The notes beneath the pieces are model-generated. The model was given only the letters and a program-made list of their open reading frames with translations. It was not told where the DNA came from and did no database searches. A stretch of DNA of 30,143 nucleotides from a virus: positions 1 to 30,143 of IMG/VR virus record IMGVR_UViG_3300033981_000320; one strand, given 5' to 3'. The number at the start of each line of letters is the position of its first letter. The stretch's first letter is position 1. The position numbers and the translations under genes were made by a program. This document shows, in pieces, positions 29,736 through 30,143 of this stretch.

Positions 29736-30143
29736 TTGCAGGACAACCTTGACCCGAGGCTGAAGGACTTCCGCAACGTCCTCTACCTCACCTGGAACGC
29801 CATCGGGCTCCCCGAGCCCACCAAGGTCCAGTACGAGATGGCCGACTGGGTCCAGAACGGGCCACGGAGGCAGGTTCTCATGGCCTTCCGAGGGGTGGGC
29901 AAGAGCTGGATCACGTCCGCCTTCGTGATGCACCAGCTCATGCTGGACCCCTCGAAGCAGTTCCTCGTCGTGTCGGCATCCAAGCAGAGGGCGGACGAGT
30001 TCACCAACTTCTGCAAGAAGCTCATGGCGGCGGTGCCCCTGTTCCACCACCTGGCACCGAGGGATGCCCAGAGGAACTCCTCCATCGCCTTCGACGTGGC
30101 ACCGGCTCCACCGAGCCACGCCCCGAGCGTCAAGAGCCTCGGC
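29736..30143 (+). CDS. terL: Terminase large subunit (T7 gp19-like), N-terminal part
   Basis: This is the packaging ATPase and nuclease; the first 136 codons are present and the window ends inside the gene. The sequence reads LDPRLKDFRNVLYLTWNAIG, then PTKVQYEMADWVQNGPRRQ, Walker A AFRGVGKSWITSAFV (about residues 53-67), LVVSASKQRADEF and SPSV-type SVKSLG, all aligning with T7 gp19 by eye (FRGIGKS; VSASKERAD; HSPSVKSVG). The only plausible start before the conserved part is TTG 29736, since TGA at 29730-29732 blocks the frame; the first in-frame ATG would remove conserved residues. The start codon choice is unusual for this genome. Confidence 0.95.
   Translation, partial: MQDNLDPRLKDFRNVLYLTWNAIGLPEPTKVQYEMADWVQNGPRRQVLMAFRGVGKSWITSAFVMHQLMLDPSKQFLVVSASKQRADEFTNFCKKLMAAVPLFHHLAPRDAQRNSSIAFDVAPAPPSHAPSVKSLG

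Noticed and set aside
1-30143. Classical T7 promoter sequences (TAATACGACTCACTATAG)
   Set aside because: None was seen by eye. The polymerase is divergent and probably uses another sequence.
1-30143. CRISPR arrays, insertion sequences, rRNA genes
   Set aside because: No regularly spaced repeats, transposase motifs or rRNA-like stretches were seen.

Overview
The window is most of a GC-rich, T7-like short-tailed phage genome (Autographiviridae-type podovirus) of the integrase-carrying kind known from marine examples such as cyanophage P-SSP7 and some pelagiphages. Every protein gene read is on the + strand. The order matches T7: single-subunit RNA polymerase, DNA replication and nucleotide genes, portal, scaffold, capsid, tail tubes, internal virion proteins, tail fibre, holin, small terminase, large terminase. 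The host is unknown. High GC, a lipobox protein and a leuX-like tRNA-Leu(CAA) half-gene next to the integrase suggest a GC-rich Gram-negative bacterium. No photosynthesis or other cyanophage auxiliary genes are present.

Layout. (1) 1-484: the 3' end of a tyrosine integrase, then a 243-nt gap holding a probable attP whose core equals the 5' half of a tRNA-Leu(CAA), surrounded by short repeats. (2) 485-6839: RNA polymerase, ssDNA-binding protein, a PP-loop PAPS-reductase-like enzyme, a PD-(D/E)XK resolvase-like nuclease, two small unknowns and a primase-helicase. (3) 6840-11945: a small unknown, a family A DNA polymerase, a LAGLIDADG homing endonuclease touching the polymerase 3' end, a 5'-3' exonuclease, several small unknowns, a dATP/dGTP diphosphohydrolase-like protein and a proline-rich protein resembling T7 gp7.3. 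(4) 11946-19346: portal, scaffold, a lipoprotein with one membrane segment, a 30-residue membrane peptide, a 303-nt structured leader, major capsid, a capsid-distal double hairpin, tail tubular A and tail tubular B. (5) 19343-29145: internal virion proteins A-D, tail fibre and a holin-like protein. (6) 29150-30143: an unknown beta-rich protein, small terminase and the N-terminal part of large terminase, cut by the window end.

How it works together. The phage polymerase would transcribe the downstream genes in the same direction. Genes are packed so that stop and start codons commonly overlap (TGATG, ATGA, GTGA), which suggests translational coupling. The only sizeable gaps lie before the RNA polymerase, before the ssDNA-binding protein, after the primase-helicase and on both sides of the capsid gene, and these hold the candidate control elements. 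The most unusual points are: a predicted zinc-metallopeptidase motif (HEVWH) in the giant internal protein, where T7 gp16 carries a transglycosylase; two covarying GAAA-tetraloop hairpins that bracket the capsid gene; a spanin-like lipoprotein plus micro-membrane protein between scaffold and capsid; the tRNA half-site attP; and the homing endonuclease beside the DNA polymerase. No endolysin gene was recognised in the window.
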